Below, piece by piece: positions 17,280-25,345 of a DNA stretch of 64,000 nt (within the stretch, counting starts at the first letter, position 1; each line of letters starts with the position of its first letter). The stretch is from Candidatus Poribacteria bacterium. Lineage in GTDB: Bacteria > Poribacteria > WGA-4E > WGA-3G. The notes under the pieces are model-generated. The model saw nothing but the letters and a program-made list of their open reading frames with translations, ran no database searches and was not told the origin of the DNA. The translations under genes and the position numbers were made by a program. The stretch lies in NCBI GenBank assembly GCA_012267415.1, contig JAAXGN010000001.1, positions 1 through 64,000 of the forward strand, given 5' to 3'.

Positions 17280-17385
17280 CTTCTGTAGGAGGGAACTCCG
17301 CTTCCCGACTGCCAGTTTTGATAGTCGGGAATCGGAGTTCCCTCCTACAGAAAAGAATGTTCATTTAATTCCATATTATACTATA
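17280..17385. repeat. MITE-like element, TATAGTGAA family, copy lacking a clear left end
   Basis: The core palindrome TGTAGGAGGGAACTCCGCTT... pairs with ...GGAGTTCCCTCCTACA, and the right end ...CATTTAATTCCATATTATACTATA is present. The left terminal repeat is absent: the oxidoreductase start codon lies where it should be. The right end finishes one base before ATG 17387 of the next gene. Confidence 0.8.
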
Positions 17386-17386
17386 A

Positions 17387-17896
17387 ATGAAACAGTTACG
17401 TAATAAAGCACTTAAACAGTTTTTAAGACAGTCAGGTTCTCCATCAGTTGAACTTGTATTTGTTCTACAAGATGTTGAGGACCCGGTTAACGTTGGTGCA
17501 ACCTTCAGAATTGCCGATGCTTGTGGTGTGCGTGAAATCGTGTTAGCGGGTATTAGCGCGCATCCACCCGATCCGACTATTGCGGGTATTGGACGCGGGA
17601 CACATCGACGTGTTCCGTGGCACACAACAAAATACGCTGCCGATGCTATTGAAGCATACAAAGAGGAAGGATATCTTGCATGTGCGTTAGAGGTTGCAAC
17701 GGATGCCAGGCCGTACCATACAGTAGAGTATCCTGATAAAGTGTGCTTGATTGTCGGCAACGAATTTCGTGGTATTTCACGCCGTACCTTTGAAGTCTGC
17801 GATATGGCAATATACCTACCGATGTATGGCAAAGTCGGTTCCTTGAATGTCCATGTTGCCTTAGCAGTCGCATCATACCATATTTTGCATCAATGA
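17387..17896 (+). CDS. TrmH/SpoU family RNA 2'-O-methyltransferase
   Basis: Transfers methyl from S-adenosylmethionine to a ribose 2'-OH in tRNA or rRNA. 169 residues, the size of stand-alone SpoU enzymes. Motif 1 is EDPVNVGATFRIADACG, motif 2 IVGNEFRGIS and motif 3 LPMYGKVGSLNVHVALAVAS, together forming the trefoil knot and cofactor site. TrmH (tRNA Gm18) is the nearest named activity, but position specificity cannot be read from sequence. There is no Shine-Dalgarno sequence: the ATG directly abuts the right end of a palindromic element, so expression may depend on a leaderless or element-derived message. Confidence 0.88.
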   Translation: MKQLRNKALKQFLRQSGSPSVELVFVLQDVEDPVNVGATFRIADACGVREIVLAGISAHPPDPTIAGIGRGTHRRVPWHTTKYAADAIEAYKEEGYLACALEVATDARPYHTVEYPDKVCLIVGNEFRGISRRTFEVCDMAIYLPMYGKVGSLNVHVALAVASYHILHQ

Positions 17897-18010
17897 TGTT
17901 CGCGTATGTTAACTATGCCATCAGCACCTTCTTTTTGAATATATTAGCAATTTGAAGGGGTAGTGTCAACAACTTTTGCTGTTGATGGGTGTGTAAAGTA
18001 TTGGTTACTT

Positions 18011-18060
18011 GTCTGAACCAGGATTTTCAGGATTATAGGATTTTCAGGATAAGAGGTTTT
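18011..18060 (+). repeat. GGATTTTCAGGATTATAGG dispersed repeat, copy 1
   Basis: Starts GTCTGAACCAGGATTTTCAGG and continues with ATTATAGGATTTTCAGGAT and AAGAGGTTTT. Near-identical copies lie at 54390-54438 and, inverted, at 28176-28224. All three lie just downstream of, or between, gene 3' ends. Confidence 0.8.
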
Positions 18061-18112
18061 TGGTGAGTATAAGACGGATATGGTAGAATCATTACAGACT
18101 TTGATGACGGTA

Positions 18113-19843
18113 TTACTTTTTCGGATTAAAAAGTTTCGGGTCAATTTCAACGTTTAAACGGATGTTAGAAATATATACCTCATTATGTGATTCGTATTCG
18201 TTCTCGTAAATGACTTGATGCGCGATTTTGATACCATCTACTTCCTTATACTGTTTGAAAGACTGAACTGTATCTACGCGTCCGTCACTATATACATACT
18301 GCACAATAAGATGTGTCTTTTCACTGATGAAGATTTTTAAGGGTTTCCCTGAAGGTTGACGAACACGTAGCACCGAAGTTGGCACACCGTTCACGTTCTC
18401 AATACCGACATATTGTATAGGAATCTCGTTTTGCGCGAGTTTTATCAATAACCATATCGGCTCATGAAAAACCCTGTCCTTGTTGTATTGGTTAATATAT
18501 TTAGCTTCTTCATGAGGTAACTCCTCAAGTTTACCATCTTCTGATGTATATAATGAAGTGCCATCAAACAGTTGGATGTATTGCTCACCTGCATTCGTAT
18601 GTAATTCTGTCCTGTATTTATCTTTGTAAAGGTAGACTCTACTGTATCCCTCCATCTCAGAAGTACCATCAGGGAAGTATTCAAAATGTCTCACATTCAT
18701 CACCATGTTCTCTACTGCTTGTAGTTTTTCAAATCCCCCGTGCGCTTCAACTGTCTTTGCAACTATCACATCCGTTCTCTGATCATCATAAGTGGCAAGG
18801 TTCTCCTTCACCAATTCATCAAGCACTTTATCAAGAGATTCCACGTCAGACTGCGTCTCTCGCACCACACCATCGCTATCCAATAGAAAGACAGATGGTA
18901 GCGTGCGTATCTGATACATATCGGCTATTTTCCCGTGCGTATCCCAGGAATGCATCCATGCGTCACCTTTAGGTTCAATCGGTTTCACGATAGGATTTTC
19001 AGAGGCATCTGGGTTCACAGAGATAATCTGAAACGTCTGGTCTTTATATATGTCATGAATCTTTTTCAGACTTGGATTCTGTGTGTTCGTTTTGTCATAA
19101 TAGAGCAAAACTGTCTGTCCTTCGTATTGATTTAAACTAATCCTTTGACGACTATCAATTCCCTGTCGCATCCGGAAATTAGGGGCAGTCAGTCCTATCC
19201 AGGCATTGTGGAACTTTTTGACTTCACCTATCCGAGAGGATAAATCAGTCTCAAGTATCTTCCTTGCAATTTGTGCTGGCAAACGGACTGCATAATCAGG
19301 ATGCGTTATGAGTTTTTTATAGACGGTATCTGCCTTATCGTGTGCTTTCTGTTTATCATACGCTAATCCCAATTCCAGCAAACCATGTTCATGAGGTCTC
19401 CATCTTAATGCATCCGCAGATCCATCTGAATAACGTGTAACAGCGATATGATCATGTGAGACATTCGCAATTAGTTTTTCAAAAATAGAAATACCTCTTT
19501 CTACTTGTCCGAGTTGCGTTAGTGCTTTGCCGTAGTAATAGTAGACTTCACCAATCCGTTCAGATGATGGATGCTTTTTGATAAAGTCATCTGACAATGT
19601 AACCAATTTCTTTAATGCATCAGTATCATTTGGATCGGTAAGGTGCTTCATAAACCCAAGTACTGCTGTTGACGAAATTTTCTTATATGTTTCATCTATT
19701 GTGCGCGTATCAAGTCTCTTCAGAGTCGCACTTGCGCCTGAACCAACCTGCTGCGCATAAGATGTATTAACACAAAAAACTGTAAACAATACCAGAACAC
19801 TGTTTATCCAGATACATAATTGTGTATGTTTTCGGAAGAACAT
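18113..19843 (-). CDS. exported TPR/thioredoxin-fold protein without the CXXC motif
   Basis: 576 residues from the ATG at 19843, which has GGAGG 7 bases upstream. A signal peptide (hydrophobic core about residues 10-28, ending SYAQ) leads to TPR-like helices (about 70-200), then a thioredoxin/TlpA-like domain (about 225-360: LTAPNFRMRQGID, QTVLLYYDK, IRTLPSVFLLDSDG with the cis-Pro). The active-site Cys pair is replaced by DKTNTQN, so thiol redox activity is unlikely. The C-terminal ~200 residues, beginning VEAHGGFEKLQAVENM, resemble LolA-like outer-membrane lipoprotein carrier folds. Probably a periplasmic sensor or binding protein; function unknown. Confidence 0.72.
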   Translation of the reverse strand: MFFRKHTQLCIWINSVLVLFTVFCVNTSYAQQVGSGASATLKRLDTRTIDETYKKISSTAVLGFMKHLTDPNDTDALKKLVTLSDDFIKKHPSSERIGEVYYYYGKALTQLGQVERGISIFEKLIANVSHDHIAVTRYSDGSADALRWRPHEHGLLELGLAYDKQKAHDKADTVYKKLITHPDYAVRLPAQIARKILETDLSSRIGEVKKFHNAWIGLTAPNFRMRQGIDSRQRISLNQYEGQTVLLYYDKTNTQNPSLKKIHDIYKDQTFQIISVNPDASENPIVKPIEPKGDAWMHSWDTHGKIADMYQIRTLPSVFLLDSDGVVRETQSDVESLDKVLDELVKENLATYDDQRTDVIVAKTVEAHGGFEKLQAVENMVMNVRHFEYFPDGTSEMEGYSRVYLYKDKYRTELHTNAGEQYIQLFDGTSLYTSEDGKLEELPHEEAKYINQYNKDRVFHEPIWLLIKLAQNEIPIQYVGIENVNGVPTSVLRVRQPSGKPLKIFISEKTHLIVQYVYSDGRVDTVQSFKQYKEVDGIKIAHQVIYENEYESHNEVYISNIRLNVEIDPKLFNPKK

Positions 19844-19970
19844 TGTAAACCTCCACAATTGAAACTATCATGATGTTTTGTATTGAAAAGGAGACAAATT
19901 CTTCATGAAATTTAGTGTGAATTGTAAAGGAATTTGAAGAAAACGGTTGAACAGGAACTCTTTAGTCCCG

Positions 19971-20097
19971 TATGAAGATTAAGATTTAAATTGGGTAACA
20001 TCTCGACGGGCAATGAATTGCCCTACTACAAACGGGTGGGCTCGTAGTAGGGCAATGAATTGCCCGTCTATTACCTAAAGGATTTTTAATCTTCATA
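19971..20097. repeat. palindromic element, TATGAAGATTAA family, intact copy
   Basis: Perfect 12-base terminal inverted repeats: TATGAAGATTAA at 19971-19982 and TTAATCTTCATA at 20086-20097. Inside is the long palindrome CGACGGGCAATGAATTGCCC... with its complement. 127 bases, no ORF. Defines the ends of this family. Confidence 0.85.
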
Positions 20098-20158
20098 AGG
20101 CATTCATAGCGTTGATTTATAGGTAGGACGAAACGAAACTACATTATAGCCACAATTA

Positions 20159-20809
20159 TTAAATGCTCAAAACAACGTTTCGGTAGGCAACAGGACCGTG
20201 GTCCCCCTGCAAGAGTAAGGGACCTGTAGCAGCTTCTTCATTTAGCATTGCCCCGCGTGTAACCCCTACGACCTCAACGTCCTCGTGCACTATCTGTCCA
20301 TTCCACACAACTTTGACAAAGGTTGCATTAGCGGTTTTATTACCGTTTGCGTCAAACTTTGGGGCACGGAAGGTAATATCATAAGTTTGCCATTCTCCGG
20401 GAGGTTTGCTGGCATTCACACGCGGTGGCACACCATCAACGGGTTTATTGTCTATCCAACGACAATATACACCACCACACGATCCGTAGTTAAGCTCTGT
20501 TGCACCCCAACTATCCAATATTTGGATTTCGTATCTCCCCATTACGTAGACACCTGAGTTGGAACCTTGTGGCACCATAAATTCCACGTGGAGTTCACAA
20601 TCACCGTGTTCATATTCTGTATAGAGATCAGCAGTACGTCCAGTCGGTCCATTGTAAAAGATGCCTTCGCCGGGAGTTGCTGTCAACAACTTACGATCAT
20701 CTGTGTTGAGTGCGACATCACCGATAGCAGACCACGCATGTTCCGATGCACCGCCTCTTGCGTGCCAATTATCCAAATTTTTACCGTTAAAAAGTTCAAC
20801 TTGAGTCAT
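20159..20809 (-). CDS. DUF1080 (3-keto-disaccharide hydrolase-like) protein
   Basis: 216 residues with GGAGG before the ATG. The motifs VELFNGKNLDNW, GDCELHVEFMVPQGSNSGVY, YEIQILDSWG and GEWQTYDITFRAPKF are typical of the DUF1080 concanavalin-like lectin/glucanase fold, now assigned to 3-keto-glycoside hydrolases. Most homologues are exported; this one has no signal peptide and begins directly at the domain. The family often occurs with Gfo/Idh/MocA oxidoreductases, one of which is 3 kb away, fitting an oxidation-then-cleavage route for sugars. Substrate unknown. Confidence 0.85.
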   Translation of the reverse strand: MTQVELFNGKNLDNWHARGGASEHAWSAIGDVALNTDDRKLLTATPGEGIFYNGPTGRTADLYTEYEHGDCELHVEFMVPQGSNSGVYVMGRYEIQILDSWGATELNYGSCGGVYCRWIDNKPVDGVPPRVNASKPPGEWQTYDITFRAPKFDANGNKTANATFVKVVWNGQIVHEDVEVVGVTRGAMLNEEAATGPLLLQGDHGPVAYRNVVLSI

Positions 20810-21001
20810 AATAGCCTCCTTATTTGAAAAGCAAATACCAATATGTATAGAAATTGCTGTCCTAAACTTATGGATAGTGCCGGTTAACTTGTGTTGACAC
20901 TGACTAATTCTTGGTATTATATCATTGATTAATGTTTTTATCTATATTTACTATAGTCCGGAAAATTTTCGTAACTCTGGGAATGCTATAACATTAATAC
21001 C

Positions 21002-21030
21002 TTGACAAATATCGTAAAATGACATATCTT
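21002..21030 (+). promoter_or_regulatory. promoter of the multihaem cytochrome gene
   Basis: TTGACA at 21002-21007, 17-base spacer, TATCTT at 21025-21030. The -35 is perfect, the -10 weaker. Distance to ATG 21062 suits a short leader. Confidence 0.6.
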
Positions 21031-21061
21031 TATAGGAATACAATATACTAAACGGTGTTAT

Positions 21062-22003
21062 ATGAAACAAACATTCTTATTTTTGACATTATCCCTACTG
21101 ATGGGAACTCTTGCTGTTTTCATAATATCTACAATTGAAGCGGATACAACTGAGACACAAACCAGCACCTCAGAGAACCTAAAAACACCCTTTGCTGAAG
21201 GATGTAATAAGTGCCACGGAGATGAAGATGCCTATAAAGAATGGACGCAAGCTGGACATTCACATGCACTTGTTAACCTGCTTGAAGGTCCCTATGAGGT
21301 TAAGACATCTTGTTTGAGTTGCCATTCCTCTGGATATACTATGTTCGCCGAGAGAGGGATTCCTGGACACCCGTATAACGAAAAAACAGCGGTCAATGCA
21401 GTTGCTTGTTCCTCTTGCCATTCGCACGCAAGTAAAGAGGAACATCTATTGGTAATACCGGCAAAGAAACTATGTGTCACCTGTCATAAGATGGACTGCG
21501 GATGTGCTGGTGCAGGTATTGTCCATCAATCACAATCGGAGATGTTCTTAGGTCGTGAGGGTGCGGGAGTTAAACGGATGCCGTCACCACACGTGCGCGC
21601 CATGAAAAAGCGGTGTGTCCACTGCCACATGGCAAAGGTCGAACAGAAAGAGGACACCCAGAAAAACGTGGCACAGGAAACTATTGCAAAACACGGAGGA
21701 CATACCTTCAAAGCTGACTTCTCAACTTGTGGAAACGCAGGATGCCACGACAGTGCCGACAACGATATGTCTAAAAGACTACCGGTATATCGTGCTGAAA
21801 TAGAAGAAAAAATGAAGACAGTGAAGGCAATGCTGGATAGTGCAGCAGATAAAACTTCACAAGCATATAAAGACGCTAAACTAAACTACGACATGGTGAA
21901 AGGAGACAGCGGTTACGGTTTACACAACATCCCCTATGCCCGCGCGCTATTAGAGCATAGCCTCTCACTAAAATCAGAGATAAATGCTACCGAAGGTCAG
22001 TAA
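21062..22003 (+). CDS. exported multihaem c-type cytochrome (five CXXCH plus one CX4CH)
   Basis: 313 residues with an N-terminal signal or anchor helix (about 4-24). Haem motifs: C48-C51-H52, C84-C87-H88, C116-C119-H120, C138-C141-H142 and C185-C188-H189, all CXXCH, plus C223-x4-C228-H229. A CGC pair follows the fourth motif. The C-terminal helical part with GYGLHNIPYARALLE resembles the end of pentahaem nitrite reductase and octahaem cytochromes, so it is probably a periplasmic electron-transfer or nitrogen/sulfur-oxide redox protein. No partner genes lie beside it. The catalytic CXXCK of NrfA is absent. Confidence 0.85.
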   Translation: MKQTFLFLTLSLLMGTLAVFIISTIEADTTETQTSTSENLKTPFAEGCNKCHGDEDAYKEWTQAGHSHALVNLLEGPYEVKTSCLSCHSSGYTMFAERGIPGHPYNEKTAVNAVACSSCHSHASKEEHLLVIPAKKLCVTCHKMDCGCAGAGIVHQSQSEMFLGREGAGVKRMPSPHVRAMKKRCVHCHMAKVEQKEDTQKNVAQETIAKHGGHTFKADFSTCGNAGCHDSADNDMSKRLPVYRAEIEEKMKTVKAMLDSAADKTSQAYKDAKLNYDMVKGDSGYGLHNIPYARALLEHSLSLKSEINATEGQ

Positions 22004-22020
22004 ATGTTCTGCCTCTGTTT

Positions 22021-22181
22021 CCAGGCCGGTAGGTGCGATAATCCCCAGGCCGGTAGGTGCGATTTCCTAATCGCACCGGATCCTACGCGAGAACCTTATA
22101 TGGAACTGGTTGGGACTAATCCTGTGCGATTAGGAAATCGCACCTACCAGGGTTTGATTAGGAAATCGCACCTACCCGGGT
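22021..22181. repeat. compound palindrome of the GTAGGTGCGATTTCCTAATCGCACC unit
   Basis: The unit GGTAGGTGCGATTTCC and its complement appear four times in 160 bases, in both orientations, with a middle part GGATCCTACGCGA. The same ~105-base arrangement occurs at 52359-52463. It fills the gap between the convergent multihaem cytochrome and PhyH genes and may act as a bidirectional terminator. Confidence 0.8.
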
Positions 22182-22197
22182 TTGGAGAGGCAAGACT

Positions 22198-23034
22198 TTA
22201 TCTTCCAGCACTTAGTACTTTTTTCAACGGGACATCTTTTTCTTGCGGAATGTAGAAACTCATCGCATCGTCAACAACGCCGAGTAATTGCTTCTGAATC
22301 GGATTACATTTTTCAACTAACTCATCAGGCATCGTGATATAATCCATCGGTTTGATCCAGCGGTATGCATATCCCATAAAGATAGTCTTACGCGGTATTC
22401 CTGACCAATTGTGTCCGATGCCGTGATATGTCCGTTGTTCAAAGAGGAAAGCATCGCCAGCATTGACGTTCATTGGGATTGCGCCGCGTGCCCAACCTGT
22501 TTCGGGGTCTTTTGCGGGAAAACCTGTTAATCGGTTGCTTCCCGGCACTAAAACCGTCGCACCTGATGCAGGATCAGACTGATCACTAATAGCATAAGCG
22601 ATCTTAAGAAGGATCCGCGGATGGGGTTCTTGCATCTCACGAAATGACGATCCACCATCACGGTGTAGTCCAATATGGTACTTCACTTTATCAGGCGGTT
22701 CCTCTTTTGAGGGGAGGACGATCAGATGTGATGTAATCATCTGGATGTTCCAGTTCAGCACACCGCAGGCAAGTGGAAATGTCTTGTGCCAGTCAAGAAG
22801 TTGAAGAAACGCTTCATGATGCGTGATGCAATTGCGTAGGTTCAGTTTACCGCCACCTTCCAGATTGCCGGCTGCCTCCTCTTTAGCATAAACTTCGTCA
22901 ACTGCAGCGTCAATTTCTGCGACAACATCTGGGGATAACGCGTTCTTAATTAAGATGTATCCATTGTCATCCACAAACTGTTTTTGTTCAGTCGAAAGGA
23001 CTGCTGTTTCAGCAATATCGCTAATCGGTTCCAT
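22198..23034 (-). CDS. phytanoyl-CoA dioxygenase (PhyH) family protein
   Basis: Fe(II)/2-oxoglutarate-dependent oxygenase type. 278 residues; the iron-binding HxD is in GLHRDGGSS, the distal His in TYHGIGHNW, and the 2-oxoglutarate Arg probably in IPRKTIFMGYAYRW. AAGGA precedes the ATG. PhyH paralogues are strikingly abundant in Poribacteria; their substrates are unknown and need not be phytanoyl-CoA. The gene stands alone between repeats. Confidence 0.88.
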   Translation of the reverse strand: MEPISDIAETAVLSTEQKQFVDDNGYILIKNALSPDVVAEIDAAVDEVYAKEEAAGNLEGGGKLNLRNCITHHEAFLQLLDWHKTFPLACGVLNWNIQMITSHLIVLPSKEEPPDKVKYHIGLHRDGGSSFREMQEPHPRILLKIAYAISDQSDPASGATVLVPGSNRLTGFPAKDPETGWARGAIPMNVNAGDAFLFEQRTYHGIGHNWSGIPRKTIFMGYAYRWIKPMDYITMPDELVEKCNPIQKQLLGVVDDAMSFYIPQEKDVPLKKVLSAGR

Positions 23035-23165
23035 ATTTTCATCCTTTGTTTGACATGTTCATGTTCAATCTATGTGACTACTATTTTGGACGTTGGCATG
23101 TGTTTATAGAATTATAGTATACAAGAATTCACTGAAAATCTCAAGAAAATTTTGAATTTTGCATT

Positions 23166-23303
23166 TATAGTGAAATATATAAATATGTTTACACCTCTTC
23201 TGTAGGAGGGAACTCCGATTCCCGACTGAACACTTTGATAGTCGGGAATCGGAGTTCCCTCCTACAGAAAAGCATGTCAAATTAATTCCATATTCTACTA
23301 CAT
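23166..23303. repeat. MITE-like element, TATAGTGAA family, near-complete copy
   Basis: Left end TATAGTGAAATATATAAATATG, right end ATTAATTCCATATTCTACTACATA. The core palindrome TGTAGGAGGGAACTCCGATT... is complementary to ...GGAGTTCCCTCCTACA with only ~12 bases of loop. Lies between the divergent PhyH gene and the DUF6785-like gene. Confidence 0.85.
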
Positions 23304-23327
23304 ACATCGGAAAGTTCTATATCAGAT

Positions 23328-25293
23328 TTGATACCTACACATTCGCACCAAGCAACACAACCCTCAGCAAGCGGTCAAGAACCTATACCGCATACACTTA
23401 CGAACCAGAAACGTCAACATTTCGGTGCTACATGGCGTGCGATCCTAATCGGCACACTACTCACCATTCCAAACGTCTATTGGATTTTGGATTCAGCGGG
23501 ACAAGGTTATCCTACCACAATTTCACTCTATTTCAATGTCATCTTTTGTATTTTTGTGCTTACCGGTGGAAATCTCGTCCTGTCATGGACAATGCCGAGA
23601 GTCGCATTTCAACAAGGTGAACTGTTGACTATCTATGTCATGCTTGCCATTGCCTCTTCTCTGGCAGGTCATGATGTTCTCCGCGTCCTAATACCGATGA
23701 TCCCTTACGCTTTCTGGCACGCTACACCGGAAAACGATTGGACACATCTGTTTCACCGTTATGTGCCTGATTGGATAGCAGTTAAAGATAAAACCTTTTT
23801 AACAGAATACTACCGGGGTGAATCCAGCTTATATCGCTGGGAAATCATTGAGGGATGGCTTACGACCACCCTCACCTGGGGTGGTTTTTTGTGTGCACTC
23901 GTACTGGCAATGGTATTTATCAACACGCTTGTGCGTAAGCAGTGGACAGAACATGAGAAACTGAGTTATCCAATTATTCAACTCCCGCTTGAATTGACAA
24001 ACGTCACCAAGACAAAGTTGTTGACAAGCAGAATGATGTGGCTCGGATTTGCGATTGCTGGAACAATTGATATACTCAACGGATTGCACTATCTGTTTCC
24101 ATCTGTACCGAGTCTGGGTGGACGGCTTTACGACATGCGTCCATTTTTTACACAGAAACCGTGGAGTGCAATTGGCTGGACTCCGATTGCTGTATTCCCG
24201 TTTGCTGTCGGTATGGCATTCTTTATTCCGCTGGACTTGTCATTCTCCTGCTGGTTCTTCTATCTGTTTTGGAAGGCAGAACGCATCTTTGGCGATGCTT
24301 TGGGTATCAGAGGTATGCCGAACTTTCCTTTTACAGATGAGCAATCTTTTGGTGCGTATATCGGTTTATTCGTTATTGCTATTGTGGCAACGCGAAAACA
24401 CCTTGCACAGGTGGGACGCAAACTCTTTACGCAGCGTAAAGGAGAAGACCCTGATGAACCGATGTCTTATCGTGGTATGGTCAATCTGCTTAATTGCGAG
24501 TCTGTTATTCCTTGCTATCTTCTGCAACGCCGCTGGAATGTCTGTGTGGGTATTTCTGGTATTCTTCGGTATTTACTATGCGATATCCACTGCTGTCACC
24601 CGGATGCGTGCTGAGCTCGGTTCACCTGTACACGATTTACATTTCATCGGTCCTGACGAGATGATGCCTCGTATCTTTGGAACCCGTTTTCTCGGTCCAC
24701 GAAACTTGACGATGTTAGCGTATCTCTTCTCTATCAACCGTGCCTATCGTGGACATCCGATGCCGCATATCCTTGAAGGCTTCAAACTCGCTGAAAGGAC
24801 ACGAATTTCTAACCGCAGATTACTTATCGCGATGTGTGTCGCGATAGTTATCGGCACATTCGGTTCATTTTGGGCATTCTATCATATATCATACATAGAA
24901 GGGGCACGTGATTGGTTTGCTGGCAGACCCTTTAACCGACTTCAGAGTTGGTTAACGTCTCCAAGAGTACCCGATATACCAGCGATTGTCGCGATGTGTG
25001 TTGGGTTTCTGATAACAGGTTTCTTGATGTTTATGCGGATAAAACTATTCTGGTGGCCCTTTCATCCTGCCGGATTTGCTATTTCCAGTAGTTGGTCAAT
25101 GAATGTCTTTTGGTTTTCAATCTTTGTCAGTTCAGTCATCAAATGGATCATACTGAAGCAGGGAGGTGTTAGTCTGCACCGCAAACTCATACCGTTCTTC
25201 CTCGGTCTGATACTGGGAGAGTTTATTGTAGGTGGTGTTTGGAGTCTTATTGGGATAACGTTGGATAGACCGATGTATCGGTTCCTGTTTTAG
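23328..25293 (+). pseudogene. DUF6785-like polytopic membrane protein, interrupted by a frameshift
   Basis: Two overlapping frames together match the 642-residue protein encoded at 57784-59712. The first frame runs from about 23328 to SYRG at 24476; the match continues one frame on with WSICLIASLLFLAIF from 24478. One extra base near 24477 explains the break. Joined length is ~655 residues with about a dozen membrane helices and motifs KQWTEHEKLSYPIIQLP and LFWWPFHPAGFA shared with the paralogue. The only available starts are TTG 23328 or weaker codons, so the 5' end may also be damaged. Function of the family is unknown. The rest of the frame is clean, so the break is recent or a sequence error. 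Confidence 0.8.
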
Positions 25294-25345
25294 GTGTGCC
25301 AACTGTTTCTGCATCAATAGACCTGGTTTAGAAAAAGGTATTCAA

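Noticed and set aside
17272..17364. N-terminal extension of the oxidoreductase
   Set aside because: The 31 residues come from the palindromic element; the ATG at 17271 with GAAGGAA and the Rossmann motif just after it is the better start.
22004..22255. ORF starting right after the multihaem cytochrome gene
   Set aside because: It is translation of the GTAGGTGCGATT palindromes and runs into the PhyH gene on the other strand.
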